A stretch of DNA of 64,000 bases from Galbibacter orientalis DSM 19592 (GTDB lineage: Bacteria > Bacteroidota > Bacteroidia > Flavobacteriales > Flavobacteriaceae), in assembly GCF_000260115.1 (NCBI RefSeq), contig NZ_JH651379.1, forward strand, positions 1,492,501-1,556,500. The letters are read 5' to 3'. The notes beneath the pieces are model-generated. The model was given only the letters and a program-made list of their open reading frames with translations, was not told the origin of the DNA and made no database searches. The translations under genes and the position numbers were made by a program. Positions 49,211 through 57,837 of this stretch are shown here, piece after piece; position 1 is the stretch's first letter, and the number at the start of each line of letters is the position of its first letter.

Positions 49211-49570
49211 ATGTCGGAAGAATTTACAGAACAAGAGCTTCATAATTTAGCGATGAATGTAGTTGGGAAGGACTTAGAAAAACAAGGATTCGAATTTATG
49301 TCGGTAAATAGTCAGTTAAAAAAGGATCCTCAATTTGTATGTTTAAAGAATAAGAAACTTCATTTTATAGTTGTAAAAGCTGTTTTGTACCCCGAAAATC
49401 CGCAGAAATATAATGTAACTTACATGGAAACTATGCGAGAGCATGCTTTAAAGTTTAAGGCTCGTACCTATTATGCAGGAGTAGGAATTGCTAATGCAAT
49501 AAATTATGAAGCCCCAATAGAAAAAGGAGAAAAATATATAATCAACTATAATGGAATCATTGAAATCTAA
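49211..49570 (+). CDS. Small protein of the nqrF-associated family next to apbE
   Basis: 119 residues from the ATG at 49211 (a TTG nine bases upstream is also in frame). Features are EEFTEQELHNLAMNVVGKDLEKQGFEFMSVNSQLKKDPQFVCLKN and ARTYYAGVGIANA. In flavobacterial genomes this protein is often labelled an NqrF subunit from its place beside apbE, but it has no ferredoxin, FAD or NADH domain, so that name is not supported. Its last 20 bases overlap the start of apbE, indicating translational coupling and a shared function with the flavin transferase. Confidence 0.8.
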   Translation: MSEEFTEQELHNLAMNVVGKDLEKQGFEFMSVNSQLKKDPQFVCLKNKKLHFIVVKAVLYPENPQKYNVTYMETMREHALKFKARTYYAGVGIANAINYEAPIEKGEKYIINYNGIIEI

Positions 49571-50594
49571 ACATTACTTAATACTGTCTTTTGTAGTAAG
49601 TCTAATTTTTGTAAGCTGTTCTAGTACGGATAAAGAGGCTGATTTTAAAGTAGAGCAGGGCTATGCTTTGGGAACCACTTACACTATTAAGTATGAGGCA
49701 ACAGACGAGGAGCAAAATTTAAAACCTTTGATAGAAGCTGTTTTTGATACTGTAAACATGTCTATGTCTACTTATTTACCAACTTCAGATATTTCAGCAA
49801 TTAATAGGGGAGATTCTACTATTGCGGTGGATAAATATTTTAAAGAAGTTTATGTAACTGCCAAAGAGGTTTATAAAAAAACAGGAGGCTTTTTTGATCC
49901 TACAATTGGGGCTTTAGCAAATGCTTGGGGTTTTGGGCCAGAAATGGCTATAGACCATATGAAAAAGAGCGAAGTAGATAGCTTATTAGAGTTTACAGGT
50001 TTTGACAAGGTATATATGTCCGATGATCAAAGAATTATAAAGAAAAATAAAAATATATATCTCGATTTTAATGCGCTTGCTAAGGGGTATACAATTGATT
50101 TGATAGGGAGAATGTTTGACCGAAATAAGGTTAAAAATTATTTAATTGAAGTAGGAGGAGAAATATTAACAAGAGGAAATAGTAAAACCACCAATAAAGT
50201 TAAGAATTGGGTTGTGGCCATAGACAGTCCAACTCAAGATACCGAACAACGGGTGTTAATTGCAAAAGTGCAGTTAAAAGATAAGGCAATGGCAACTAGT
50301 GGGAACTACCGTAAGTTTAGAGTTGATGAAGAAACGGGAGAGCATTATGTACATATTATAAATCCACTTACTGGATATCCTCAAAAAAGTAATGTGTTAA
50401 GTGTATCGGTTGTTGCTCAAACATGTATGGTAGCAGATGCTTATGCAACAGCTTTAATGGTAATGCCGTTGGATAAAGCCAAGGAACTTTTAAAATCTAC
50501 ATCAGAAATTGATGCCTATATTATTAGTGCGGATAAAGATGGAGATTTGGTGGAATATAAAACAAAAGGTTTTCAAGAATTACTTCTTGATTAA
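49551..50594 (+). CDS. apbE: FAD:protein FMN transferase ApbE, lipoprotein
   Basis: Moves FMN from FAD to the Thr of NqrB and NqrC flavinylation motifs. 347 residues with lipobox VSC (Cys at about 23), consistent with action on the outer face of the inner membrane. Family landmarks are YALGTTYTIKY, the FDPTIGALANAWGFGP segment, DFNALAKGYTIDLIG, EVGGEILTRG and HIINPLTGYP. It overlaps the preceding gene by 20 bases. Nqr subunits and their flavinylating enzyme are thus within 4 kb. Confidence 0.96.
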   Translation: MESLKSKHYLILSFVVSLIFVSCSSTDKEADFKVEQGYALGTTYTIKYEATDEEQNLKPLIEAVFDTVNMSMSTYLPTSDISAINRGDSTIAVDKYFKEVYVTAKEVYKKTGGFFDPTIGALANAWGFGPEMAIDHMKKSEVDSLLEFTGFDKVYMSDDQRIIKKNKNIYLDFNALAKGYTIDLIGRMFDRNKVKNYLIEVGGEILTRGNSKTTNKVKNWVVAIDSPTQDTEQRVLIAKVQLKDKAMATSGNYRKFRVDEETGEHYVHIINPLTGYPQKSNVLSVSVVAQTCMVADAYATALMVMPLDKAKELLKSTSEIDAYIISADKDGDLVEYKTKGFQELLLD

Positions 50595-50609
50595 GAAATA
50601 AATAATAAA

Positions 50610-50769
50610 TGTCCGAGTAAAAATACAAGACCTCTTGCTATTAATAAAAATGAATAAAAAGAGGAGTTTAGTAATCTTGTTTATTTAAGCTGCTCATTTT
50701 GTATTAGTTAAGATTTAGTCTTTGTTCTTTTCTCTTGCAGCGAAGCGGTCTTTTATTTTTACTCAGAAA
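50610..50769 (+). mobile_element. MITE-like element, copy 3 (rearranged)
   Basis: 160 bases. Unlike copies 1 and 2, both ends are of the TGTCCGAGTAAAAAT type: left TGTCCGAGTAAAAATACAAGACC, right GGTCTTTTATTTTTACTCAGAAA. The inverted repeats are thus longer (about 23 bases) and the left third of the full element is missing. The centre keeps CTATTAATAAAAATGAATAAAAAGAGG and GCAGCGAAGCGGTC. Confidence 0.7.
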
Positions 50770-50802
50770 TTAATGAAATAATTATATTAATTAATAAAAA
50801 TA

Positions 50803-50835
50803 CTGCCCTGAAACGAGCTGTTTCGGGGCATTTTT
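50803..50835. terminator. Terminator between apbE and the 50834 methyltransferase gene
   Basis: TGCCCTGAAAC pairs with GTTTCGGGGCA (one G-T) around GAGCT, followed by five T residues on the plus strand and A-rich sequence on the other side. It can serve both converging genes. Confidence 0.8.
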
Positions 50836-51610
50836 ATTGAATTGATTTCCTACAAACAGGGAGGATTTCTTTAGGATTTAAGGCGTATTTTTTTACTTCT
50901 TCTGAAGTTAAATTAGTTTTGGCGTAATGAATTTCCTCTACTTCAAAACCAATCTTTCTAAGCTTGTCGAAATAATCTAAACCATAAACACGCACATGGT
51001 CATATTGACCAAAAATGGCTGCACGCTCTTTCCTGTCAATAATACTATCATCCTCAAAAGTTGTTGCTCTTTGAATGTCTTGAGGGATTTGAAAAATACC
51101 CCAGCCGCCTGGTTTCATAACTCTATAAAGCTCTTCCATGGCTTTTTTATCATCCTTAATGTGTTCCAATACATGATTGCAGAGAATAACATCATAAGTG
51201 TTATCTTCAAATGGAAGGTTGCAAATGTCGGCTTTTACATCAGCTAAGGGAGATTCTATATCGGTTGTAGTGTATTCAATATTATCAAGTTTTTTAAACC
51301 GATTGTAAAAGGCTTGCTCAGGAGCAAAATGTAAGAGTTTAATTGGTTTTGAAAAAAACTGAGTTTCTTTCTTTAAATAAAGCCATAGCAATCTATGTCG
51401 TTCTAAAGAGAGCGTTCCAGGTGCCAAAACATTATTGCGTTGCTGCCCATATCCATACGGTAAAAAAGATTTGTAACTTTTAGTATCGATTGGATCTGTA
51501 TATGTATTTCCCTTGTAAAGCGCTACAATAAATGGACGTACCCAATAACTTATCTTTATTAGTAAAGGTCGGGGAACGGTATTTAAAAAGAATTTGAAAA
51601 GTTTTTTCAA
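50834..51610 (-). CDS. Class I SAM-dependent methyltransferase (Methyltransf_11 type)
   Basis: 258 residues. After a basic N-terminus comes the SAM fold with degenerate motif I (IKLLHFAPEQAFYNRFKKL), motif II TTTDIESPLADVKADICNLPFEDNTYDVILCNHVLEHI and motif III EELYRVMKPGGWGIFQIPQ. The CN(H)VLEHI and LKPGG-like segments are standard; the substrate is not evident. It ends a minus-strand pair with map, eight bases after it. Confidence 0.88.
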   Translation of the reverse strand: MKKLFKFFLNTVPRPLLIKISYWVRPFIVALYKGNTYTDPIDTKSYKSFLPYGYGQQRNNVLAPGTLSLERHRLLWLYLKKETQFFSKPIKLLHFAPEQAFYNRFKKLDNIEYTTTDIESPLADVKADICNLPFEDNTYDVILCNHVLEHIKDDKKAMEELYRVMKPGGWGIFQIPQDIQRATTFEDDSIIDRKERAAIFGQYDHVRVYGLDYFDKLRKIGFEVEEIHYAKTNLTSEEVKKYALNPKEILPVCRKSIQ

Positions 51611-51617
51611 AGGAAAA

Positions 51618-52433
51618 TTATTCGGTTACTACGTTTTTAAATTCGTCTTCTTCATTGCTTGTAATTCCAAGCGCATCATACACGTATTTAAAGGTAGATA
51701 AGATTTCTGGCTTTCCATTAATTAAAGCAACATCATGCTCAAAGTGTGCACTTGGTTTCCCATCGGCAGTAACTATAGTCCATCCGTCTTTTAATTGTTT
51801 AATGCGCTGTGTTCCCATGTTAATCATAGGTTCTATGGCAACTACCATTCCGTCAACAAATTTTTTACCACGCCCTCGTTTTCCGTAGTTTGGCATTTCT
51901 GGATCTTCATGCATTTTCTTACCTAAACCATGACCAACAAGTTCTCTAACTACGCCATACCCTTCTTTCTCACAAAAGTTTTGGATGGCAAAACCTACAT
52001 CTCCTACACGATTTCCTATTTTAAACTCTCTAATTCCAACGTAAAGAGATTCTTTAGTAATAGCTAGTAGTTTTTTAGTTTCTGGAGCTACTTCTCCAAT
52101 TTCAAAAGTATAGGCATGATCTCCGTAGAAACCATTCTTTAATGCACCACAATCTACCGAAACAATATCGCCTTCTTTTAACGGAACATCTGTTGGGAGT
52201 CCGTGAACAACTGCTTCGTTTGTACTTGTAAGTAGGGTAGAAGGGCAGCCGTATAAGCCTAAAAATCCAGGTTCGGCTCCTTGATCTCTAATATATTCTT
52301 CCGCTATTTTATCTAAATGCTTTGTTGTAACACCTGGCTTTATTTCCTTTGCTAACATTCCTAATGTTTTAGAAACGATAAGGGCACTTTCTCTCATTAA
52401 TTCAATCTGCTCGAGTGTTTTTATTTTAATCAT
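51618..52433 (-). CDS. map: Methionine aminopeptidase, type I
   Basis: Removes the initiator Met from new proteins. 271 residues; the metal ligands are visible in VDCGALKNGFYGDHAYTF (two Asp), VGHGLGKKMHEDP (His), VAIEPMIN (Glu) and HFEHDVALI (Glu). The upstream interval holds a decayed dispersed repeat. Translation from the ATG at 52433 gives the normal N-terminus (IKIKTLEQIELMRESALIVS). Confidence 0.97.
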   Translation of the reverse strand: MIKIKTLEQIELMRESALIVSKTLGMLAKEIKPGVTTKHLDKIAEEYIRDQGAEPGFLGLYGCPSTLLTSTNEAVVHGLPTDVPLKEGDIVSVDCGALKNGFYGDHAYTFEIGEVAPETKKLLAITKESLYVGIREFKIGNRVGDVGFAIQNFCEKEGYGVVRELVGHGLGKKMHEDPEMPNYGKRGRGKKFVDGMVVAIEPMINMGTQRIKQLKDGWTIVTADGKPSAHFEHDVALINGKPEILSTFKYVYDALGITSNEEDEFKNVVTE

Positions 52434-52471
52434 GTTTCGTTTATTTAAACTGAAAATTATTTTCTGAATTA

Positions 52472-52540
52472 TTAATCCTTTTTAGAGGATTAATGTTGGT
52501 TTGTAAAATACCCGCAGTTTGCCTAGAGGGAGTTGATTCT
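52472..52540 (+). repeat. Three-hairpin dispersed repeat, copy E (decayed), in a 430-base gap
   Basis: Only the ends are recognisable: TTAATCCTTTTTAGAGGATTAATG and TACCCGCAGTTTGCCTAGAGGGAGTTGATTC. The rest of the gap to 52810 has no gene; it includes words such as AGCTGTAAATCTGTGAAGGTGTTAAGCTGTGAAG and CCAGCCTACCATCTTATC, like the degenerate repeats at 3905-4860. Confidence 0.5.
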
Positions 52541-52809
52541 TACAACCAAGATGCAAAAATAGTTATTATTTTTTGTTTTGATTACTAGTAAGGTTAGAAA
52601 CCCATATTGTTTTGCTGTAAAGCTGTAAATCTGTGAAGGTGTTAAGCTGTGAAGTGTAGAATTAGCAACTTTTCAAAGTTACCTAATAATGGATACTTTT
52701 CCTTTGACTTCTTATTCCTTTAATCATGCTCATCTTACCAGCCTACCATCTTATCAATTTAACGATTCAACAACTTAACTTCTTGTTATTCATACTTTTA
52801 CGTACAACA

Positions 52810-52848
52810 AAAAAACCGCCTCACTTTAATAGATGAGGCGGTTTTTTT
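52810..52848 (-). terminator. Terminator after the M1 peptidase gene
   Basis: ACCGCCTCA (52815-52823) pairs with TGAGGCGGT (52834-52842), with T runs reading out on both strands. It lies 18 bases past the stop of the minus-strand peptidase gene. Confidence 0.88.
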
Positions 52849-52865
52849 ATTATTGAAGAAAATAA

Positions 52866-55172
52866 TTAATCCTGAACTTTCTTCTTGAATTTATCGAAAT
52901 CGGAATCGCCAGTTTGTTTTGGCCAAGAATTATTCTCGGTATCAATATCGGCAGTTTCTGCTTTAGGGTCCACTACAATACTTGTAATTTCTTTATCCGT
53001 AGCAATAACTTTTTTCACCTCTTTGTCATTTTTTCTCCAAATTTCTACAGGGTATGTAATTGTATTTGTACTACCGTCTTTGTAAGTATATTCAACAATT
53101 AAAGGCATTGGAATTCCACCTGGTTTGTTAAAAGTAACTTCGTAAAAATACTTTGGAGCTTCCATATTACTTCTTTCGGCAGGAGAGAAGTTATCCATTA
53201 AGTACTCGTTTACAGATTTAAAGTTCTCTTGCTCAGATTTTTTAGAAACTTCATTTTTATAATCATCGCTATCTTCAGCAACAAGGTATACTAAATCTGG
53301 AAGTTCAGATTCTGCCATACCTCTCTGTTCTAGTATTTCTCTAACTCGTGCATTTGGTGTTGAAGAAACATAGTATTTTTTAACGTTTTGAACTCCTATA
53401 TCCACATAGTCGGTTGTATAAAACCATCCTCTCCAGTACCAATCTAAATCTACTGCCGAAGCATCTTCCATAGTTCTGAAGAAATCTTCTGGAGTAGGGT
53501 GTTTAAACATCCAACGCTGTGCATATGTTTGGAAAGCGTAATCGAATAATTCTGGTCCCATTACAGTTTCTCTAAGAATATTTAATGCAGTTGCAGGCTT
53601 TCCGTAGGCATTTGCTCCTAATTGGAATACATTTTCTGGGTTGGACATAATTGGAGCAATAAAATCTTGATCCCCTTTCATATAGTCTACAATTTTAGAA
53701 GGCTCTCCTCTACGAGAAGGGTATTTTCCATCTGGACCAACTGCTTCAGGATAATTTATAGCAAATTGTTGCTCTGTTAAATACTGACAAAAAGTATTAA
53801 TTCCTTCGTCCATCCATCCCCATTGGCGCTCATCTGAATTTACAATCATAGGGAAGTAGTTATGTCCAACTTCATGAATAATTACACTTATCATTCCAAA
53901 TTTCACACGGTCGCTATAAGTTCCATCTTCTTCTGGACGTCCATAATTCCAGCAAATCATAGGATATTCCATTCCTTGATTTTTAGCATGAACAGAAATT
54001 GCTTTAGGATAAGGATACGCAAAAGTATGCTTAGAATATGTTTTCAATGTTTGAACAACTGCTTTTGTAGAATACTCCTCCCAAAGTGGATTTCCTTCTT
54101 TAGAATAAATAGAAACAGCCATTACTGTTTTTCCATTTGTCATTTTTACTGCTTGTTGTTCCCAGATGTATTTTCTTGAAGTAGTAAAAGCAAAGTCACG
54201 AACGTTTTCTGCTTTTAAAGTCCATGTTTTTTTGTCTGTAGAATGTCCTTTTTCATTTTCTCTAGCCTCAGCTTCTGTAACGATGAAAACAGGTTTGTTG
54301 TAAGATTTTTTTGCCTTTTCATATCGGTCGTACATATCGTCCGTAAGTACTTCCTTAGGATTTTGTAAAACTCCAGTTCCATCTAATATATGATCTGAAG
54401 GAATAGTAATGTTTACTTCATAGTTTCCAAAAGGCAATGCAAACTCTCCACTTCCCCAGAATTGGTGATTTTGCCATCCTTCTACGTCATTATAAACCGC
54501 CATTCTTGGAAAGAATTGAGCAATTACATAATTTTTATTTCCGTCAGGGAATTCTTCATAACCACTTCTTGCTCTATCTACAAGGTGATTGTTTACGTTG
54601 TACCACCATTTGATATTGAAAGAAAATTTATCCCCAGGAGCTAAAGGTTTATCAAGCTCAACACGCATCATAGTTTGGTTGATGGTGTATGGTAAGTTTT
54701 TACCTTTAGTATCTTTTACTTCTTGAATATTAAAACCACCGTCAAAAGGAGCTTTGTAGTATTTACTAGCAAAAGAAGCAGTTTCTTCTGCTGGTGGAAC
54801 TCCACCACCATCTCTTAAAGGCGATTTAGAGTCTTTTGCTCTAACATTTTGGTCTAATTGTACCCATAAAAACTCTAATTTATCTGGAGAGTTGTTTGTG
54901 TAGGTAATGGTTTCATGACCAGTTAATTTCTGGGTGTCGTCATTCAGTTCGATATCCATTTTATAATCCGCTTGTTGTTGATAGTAAGCAGGACCTGGAG
55001 CTCCCGAACCTGTACGGTACATGTTTGGAGTAGCAAACTCCTCGTACATTTGTCTAAATTTGTTTGTGTTTGTGTGGCCTTGTTCTCTCTCTTTCTTATC
55101 GTTTTCTTGTGCGAAAACTACACTAAAAGATAAGAAGCAAAAGCCTGCTAATAGGTACTTGAATTTGTGCAT
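52866..55172 (-). CDS. Exported M1-family metallopeptidase
   Basis: Zinc aminopeptidase-like protein of 768 residues. Signal peptide to about residue 22 (SFSVVFAQ); the active site is HEVGH at 433-437 followed by the third zinc ligand Glu in WMDEGINTFCQ; GMEYP at 400-404 takes the place of the GAMEN exopeptidase motif, so the substrate end-binding may differ from classic members. The last 170 residues are a beta-rich C-terminal domain. The neighbouring DUF6702 gene upstream is its usual partner in Flavobacteriia. Confidence 0.94.
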   Translation of the reverse strand: MHKFKYLLAGFCFLSFSVVFAQENDKKEREQGHTNTNKFRQMYEEFATPNMYRTGSGAPGPAYYQQQADYKMDIELNDDTQKLTGHETITYTNNSPDKLEFLWVQLDQNVRAKDSKSPLRDGGGVPPAEETASFASKYYKAPFDGGFNIQEVKDTKGKNLPYTINQTMMRVELDKPLAPGDKFSFNIKWWYNVNNHLVDRARSGYEEFPDGNKNYVIAQFFPRMAVYNDVEGWQNHQFWGSGEFALPFGNYEVNITIPSDHILDGTGVLQNPKEVLTDDMYDRYEKAKKSYNKPVFIVTEAEARENEKGHSTDKKTWTLKAENVRDFAFTTSRKYIWEQQAVKMTNGKTVMAVSIYSKEGNPLWEEYSTKAVVQTLKTYSKHTFAYPYPKAISVHAKNQGMEYPMICWNYGRPEEDGTYSDRVKFGMISVIIHEVGHNYFPMIVNSDERQWGWMDEGINTFCQYLTEQQFAINYPEAVGPDGKYPSRRGEPSKIVDYMKGDQDFIAPIMSNPENVFQLGANAYGKPATALNILRETVMGPELFDYAFQTYAQRWMFKHPTPEDFFRTMEDASAVDLDWYWRGWFYTTDYVDIGVQNVKKYYVSSTPNARVREILEQRGMAESELPDLVYLVAEDSDDYKNEVSKKSEQENFKSVNEYLMDNFSPAERSNMEAPKYFYEVTFNKPGGIPMPLIVEYTYKDGSTNTITYPVEIWRKNDKEVKKVIATDKEITSIVVDPKAETADIDTENNSWPKQTGDSDFDKFKKKVQD

Positions 55173-55235
55173 AGTTGTTTAGAAATGAATTAAGGATTGG
55201 AAATTAAATAATTTGTCTTTTTTAAGCACTCTAAG

Positions 55236-55736
55236 TTACAATTTTAACATAGCTTTATCATTTTGTTTTATTAACATAAAGCTTTTTTTACGTTCTCCAG
55301 CAGTAATATGTACCACATTTTGTTGTTCTGGATAGATGTCGAATAGAACGCTACTTTGAATCCCTATGGATTCTATTCTTTTTAATTTTACCTTTGGAAT
55401 CTCTAAATAGCATTTCATTACATCTACATCATATTCTTTACCGATAAAATTCCACTCCACTTCCTCTCCGTCAATAGAAATAATAAATTTATCATGAAGG
55501 TATTTCTCAATATAAAAGTCTATTTTTTTAAGTTCCTTTTTAGTTTTTAATGCTGCATTTATTCCATAGCGCTCCTTAAAAAGCTTTTCCATGTCATCTA
55601 TAAAATAACGAGAAATTACTTGAATGGCTTGGTCTTCTTCAGCATAATTTACATCCGTAACACTGACGTAAAATTTATGATAAATACCAAAACTCATTAA
55701 GGGTAAAATTAAAAGAAGGATTATATATTTTTTCAT
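55236..55736 (-). CDS. DUF6702 family protein, exported
   Basis: 166 residues with an N-terminal signal (IILLLILPLMSFGIYHKFYVSVTDVNYAEEDQAIQVISR). HKFYVS and DLE-type 'FIDDMEKLFKERYGI' segments fit DUF6702, a small periplasmic family. It lies 63 bases before the M1 peptidase on the same strand and is probably co-transcribed. Function unknown; an assembly or accessory role for the peptidase is inference from context. Confidence 0.85.
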   Translation of the reverse strand: MKKYIILLLILPLMSFGIYHKFYVSVTDVNYAEEDQAIQVISRYFIDDMEKLFKERYGINAALKTKKELKKIDFYIEKYLHDKFIISIDGEEVEWNFIGKEYDVDVMKCYLEIPKVKLKRIESIGIQSSVLFDIYPEQQNVVHITAGERKKSFMLIKQNDKAMLKL

Positions 55737-55768
55737 GTAATTAATATGTTTTTTTTATGATGAAGTTT

Positions 55769-55964
55769 AATCCCTCATTGAGGGTTTAATTCCCCAAAGC
55801 CTGTACTGAGTTTACCGAAGTGCTCTGCATCGAAATGGGTTTAATTTGTTTCCTTTGAATACCTCGTAGGCTTGCCTCGAGGTAGTTGATTCTATTAAAG
55901 AGGGTTTAATCCTCCAAAGTCAGCCCAGAGTTTACCGAAAGCATTGCCTTGTGGTAGTTTACTC
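55769..55964 (+). repeat. Three-hairpin dispersed repeat, copy F (complete) with a tandem partial copy
   Basis: The best-preserved copy, 55769-55891. AATCCCTCATTGAGGGTTTAATTCCCC is followed by AAAGCCTGTACTGAGTTTACCGAAGTGCTC, CATCGAAATGGGTTTAATTTG and TACCTCGTAGGCTTGCCTCGAGGTAGTTGATT, where TACCTCG/CGAGGTA and GGC/GCC pair. A shortened second copy (55892-55964) follows head to tail, from AGAGGGTTTAATCCTCC to GCCTTGTGGTAGTTTAC. It separates two minus-strand genes. Confidence 0.85.
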
Positions 55965-56717
55965 TAAATCATTTAAAACTCTAAAATCGTTACTCTTCGC
56001 CTTTAAGTATTCTAAAATGCTAAGAGGATCCTCACTTTCAATAGTTTCAAAAGATGGATCGGTAGCGCAAAAGTACATAAACCGATCTATATAATCTTCA
56101 GGGATTTTTAAATCTTTAACATAAAATTCGATTTCAAAAAGTTCTTTAGTAGCTTCTATTTTTACTTCTTTTTTCTGAAGTTTTATCAGTTTTTTTATTT
56201 TCTTTATTTTTCCGTTTAAGGTATTGATGAGTAAGCTCAATGGACTACTTGATGCGGTGTAGAGCATTCGGTGCATATGGTCTTTTTTCTTTACAGTAGC
56301 ATTTGGAAGGCCTAAACTTACAGCATTGATTACATTTTCAGCGGGATTGTTTTGTAGGTCTCGTGCTAAATTTCCAGATAAATTGTAGGGTGTGACCGTT
56401 ACTGGGGCCAATTCGTTTATTTTTTCATCTAGCGTAACTTCTAAATACTTATTTTTCAGGACTTCCTCGGTAATAACTACAAACTTAATTTCATACTGTA
56501 GCGCAGAAAATACCAACGTATCATTAAACATTACGTTAATTTCAAAGTCTCCTTTTTGATTTGTAATTGTTGAAGTATTAGTAGTTTTATTCAGGATATA
56601 GATGCCCTCCACTTCAGAATTTATATTAATAATTTTTCCTTGCAAACTTGTTTTAAAAACTTGTCCGTTGGTTATGCTATATGCAAAAATAAAAAATATG
56701 TAGAGGTTATTTTTCAG
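55959..56717 (-). CDS. Exported carboxypeptidase-regulatory-like protein, probable CTG start
   Basis: In frame from CTG at 56717 the product has 252 residues and a proper signal peptide, (M)KNNLYIFFIFAYSITNGQ. There is no ATG in frame before the domain: a TTG at 56645 would remove the signal and an in-frame TAA lies three codons above the CTG. The CTG overlaps the end of the upstream gene by 11 bases, which suggests translational coupling. Residues about 25-110 form a CarboxypepD_reg-like sandwich (LQGKIININSEVEGIYILNKTTNTSTITNQKGDFEI), and the rest resembles the next gene. Surface or periplasmic protein of unknown role. Confidence 0.65.
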   Translation of the reverse strand: MKNNLYIFFIFAYSITNGQVFKTSLQGKIININSEVEGIYILNKTTNTSTITNQKGDFEINVMFNDTLVFSALQYEIKFVVITEEVLKNKYLEVTLDEKINELAPVTVTPYNLSGNLARDLQNNPAENVINAVSLGLPNATVKKKDHMHRMLYTASSSPLSLLINTLNGKIKKIKKLIKLQKKEVKIEATKELFEIEFYVKDLKIPEDYIDRFMYFCATDPSFETIESEDPLSILEYLKAKSNDFRVLNDLE

Positions 56718-57450
56718 AGGCTTTTAGTGCATTGAAATCTTTGCTTTGATCTACTAAAAAATCGATAAGCTCAAATTCGTGACTCCTTTTCATGAGGGTT
56801 TGAGAAGGTAATTTATCATCCACATAAAACAAAAATTCATCTATTTGGTCTTGAGGAATCTTTAAATCTGCTACAAAAAATTCGTCATCATAAACTTGGC
56901 GTAACACCTGACTCGGTAAAATTACTTTTTCTTCTCCCTGTTCTTTGTTAGATTTAAATAACGCTTTGTAAATGTTTACAAAATTAAGACCGTTAACCAT
57001 CCCTCGCTGACTCACAGGAATTGCATAATTGGTAACCGCAGAAGACTTATCTGTAGTGTAATCTACTTGCTTAAATTCTTCGTTTTTTAATTCAATATAA
57101 GCTTGTCTATCTTCTGGAGTAATAATTACTTGATCAAGTTCGGTTACTTTTTCATTTACTTCCACTACCAAACGGTTATTATTTAAAATTTCCTTGGTAA
57201 TTTCTACCGTTTTTAACTCGTAATTCATAGCAGTAAAAGCTAGTTTATCGCCTTCTTTTACCTTGATTTCGAATTCCCCTGCATCATTTGTAATTGTAGC
57301 TCTTTCTGTAGTAATGTTGATAACATTCTCATTAGGAACACTAGTGTTTCTGTAAAGTACTTTTCCTCTTAAAAGTACAGACTCTGCATCTTGAGAAAAA
57401 ATAAAAATAGGACTTAAAATAAGTAGAAGTATAAGTAATTGCTTTTGCAT
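56707..57450 (-). CDS. Exported carboxypeptidase-regulatory-like protein
   Basis: 247 residues with a signal peptide (LLILSPIFIFSQ), a CarboxypepD_reg-like domain (LRGKVLYRNTSVPNENVINITTERATITNDAGEFEIKVKEGDKL), the linker VTELDQVIITPEDRQAYIELKNEEFK and a C-terminal region with FVADLKIPQDQIDEFLFYVDDKLPSQTL. The 55959 product has the same layout and the parallel segments FYVKDLKIPEDYIDRFMYF and NSITLE-like strands, so the two are tandem paralogues. I know no function; similar pairs occur scattered in Flavobacteriia. Confidence 0.85.
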   Translation of the reverse strand: MQKQLLILLLILSPIFIFSQDAESVLLRGKVLYRNTSVPNENVINITTERATITNDAGEFEIKVKEGDKLAFTAMNYELKTVEITKEILNNNRLVVEVNEKVTELDQVIITPEDRQAYIELKNEEFKQVDYTTDKSSAVTNYAIPVSQRGMVNGLNFVNIYKALFKSNKEQGEEKVILPSQVLRQVYDDEFFVADLKIPQDQIDEFLFYVDDKLPSQTLMKRSHEFELIDFLVDQSKDFNALKASEK

Positions 57451-57522
57451 TAGAGTGGTTTTGTTTAGTAAATAAATAATAAGTCGATTAAAAATAAAAG
57501 AAAGTCTTGATAATCTTTTGTT

Positions 57523-57599
57523 AAATCCCTCATTAAGGGTTTTATTCCCCAGAACCTGTCCTGAGTTTACCGAAGGGCTCTACATCGAAATGGTTGATT
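57523..57599 (+). repeat. Three-hairpin dispersed repeat, copy G (3' hairpin deleted)
   Basis: Has AATCCCTCATTAAGGGTTTTATTCCCC, GAACCTGTCCTGAGTTTACCGAAGGGCTC and ACATCGAAATGG, then jumps directly to TTGATTC; the third hairpin is missing as a clean deletion. Near 57702 is a further fragment, AAACCCTCCTGAAGGGATTTATT. The rest of the 57451-57837 gap has no gene. Confidence 0.75.
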
Positions 57600-57837
57600 C
57601 GCATTTTAGATTTTCTTCAATTTAAAAGAACAACAAGCTCTATTTTATGATTACATTACTATTACATAAATTTACGAAAAATATTGAAGAAAAACATTAT
57701 GAAACCCTCCTGAAGGGATTTATTATAGTCAAAATATTCACTTCCACAAAAAGGAATGAATAAATTAAAGGCTTTTAAGAAGTAGAGAATTTTCCTTAAT
57801 TCTATATTAGCCTTAAAGTAACTTTTTAATCATTAAT

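Noticed and set aside
52434-52810. Small gene in the interval upstream of map
   Set aside because: No frame of reasonable length with a start and ribosome-binding context is visible; the stretch is repeat-derived.
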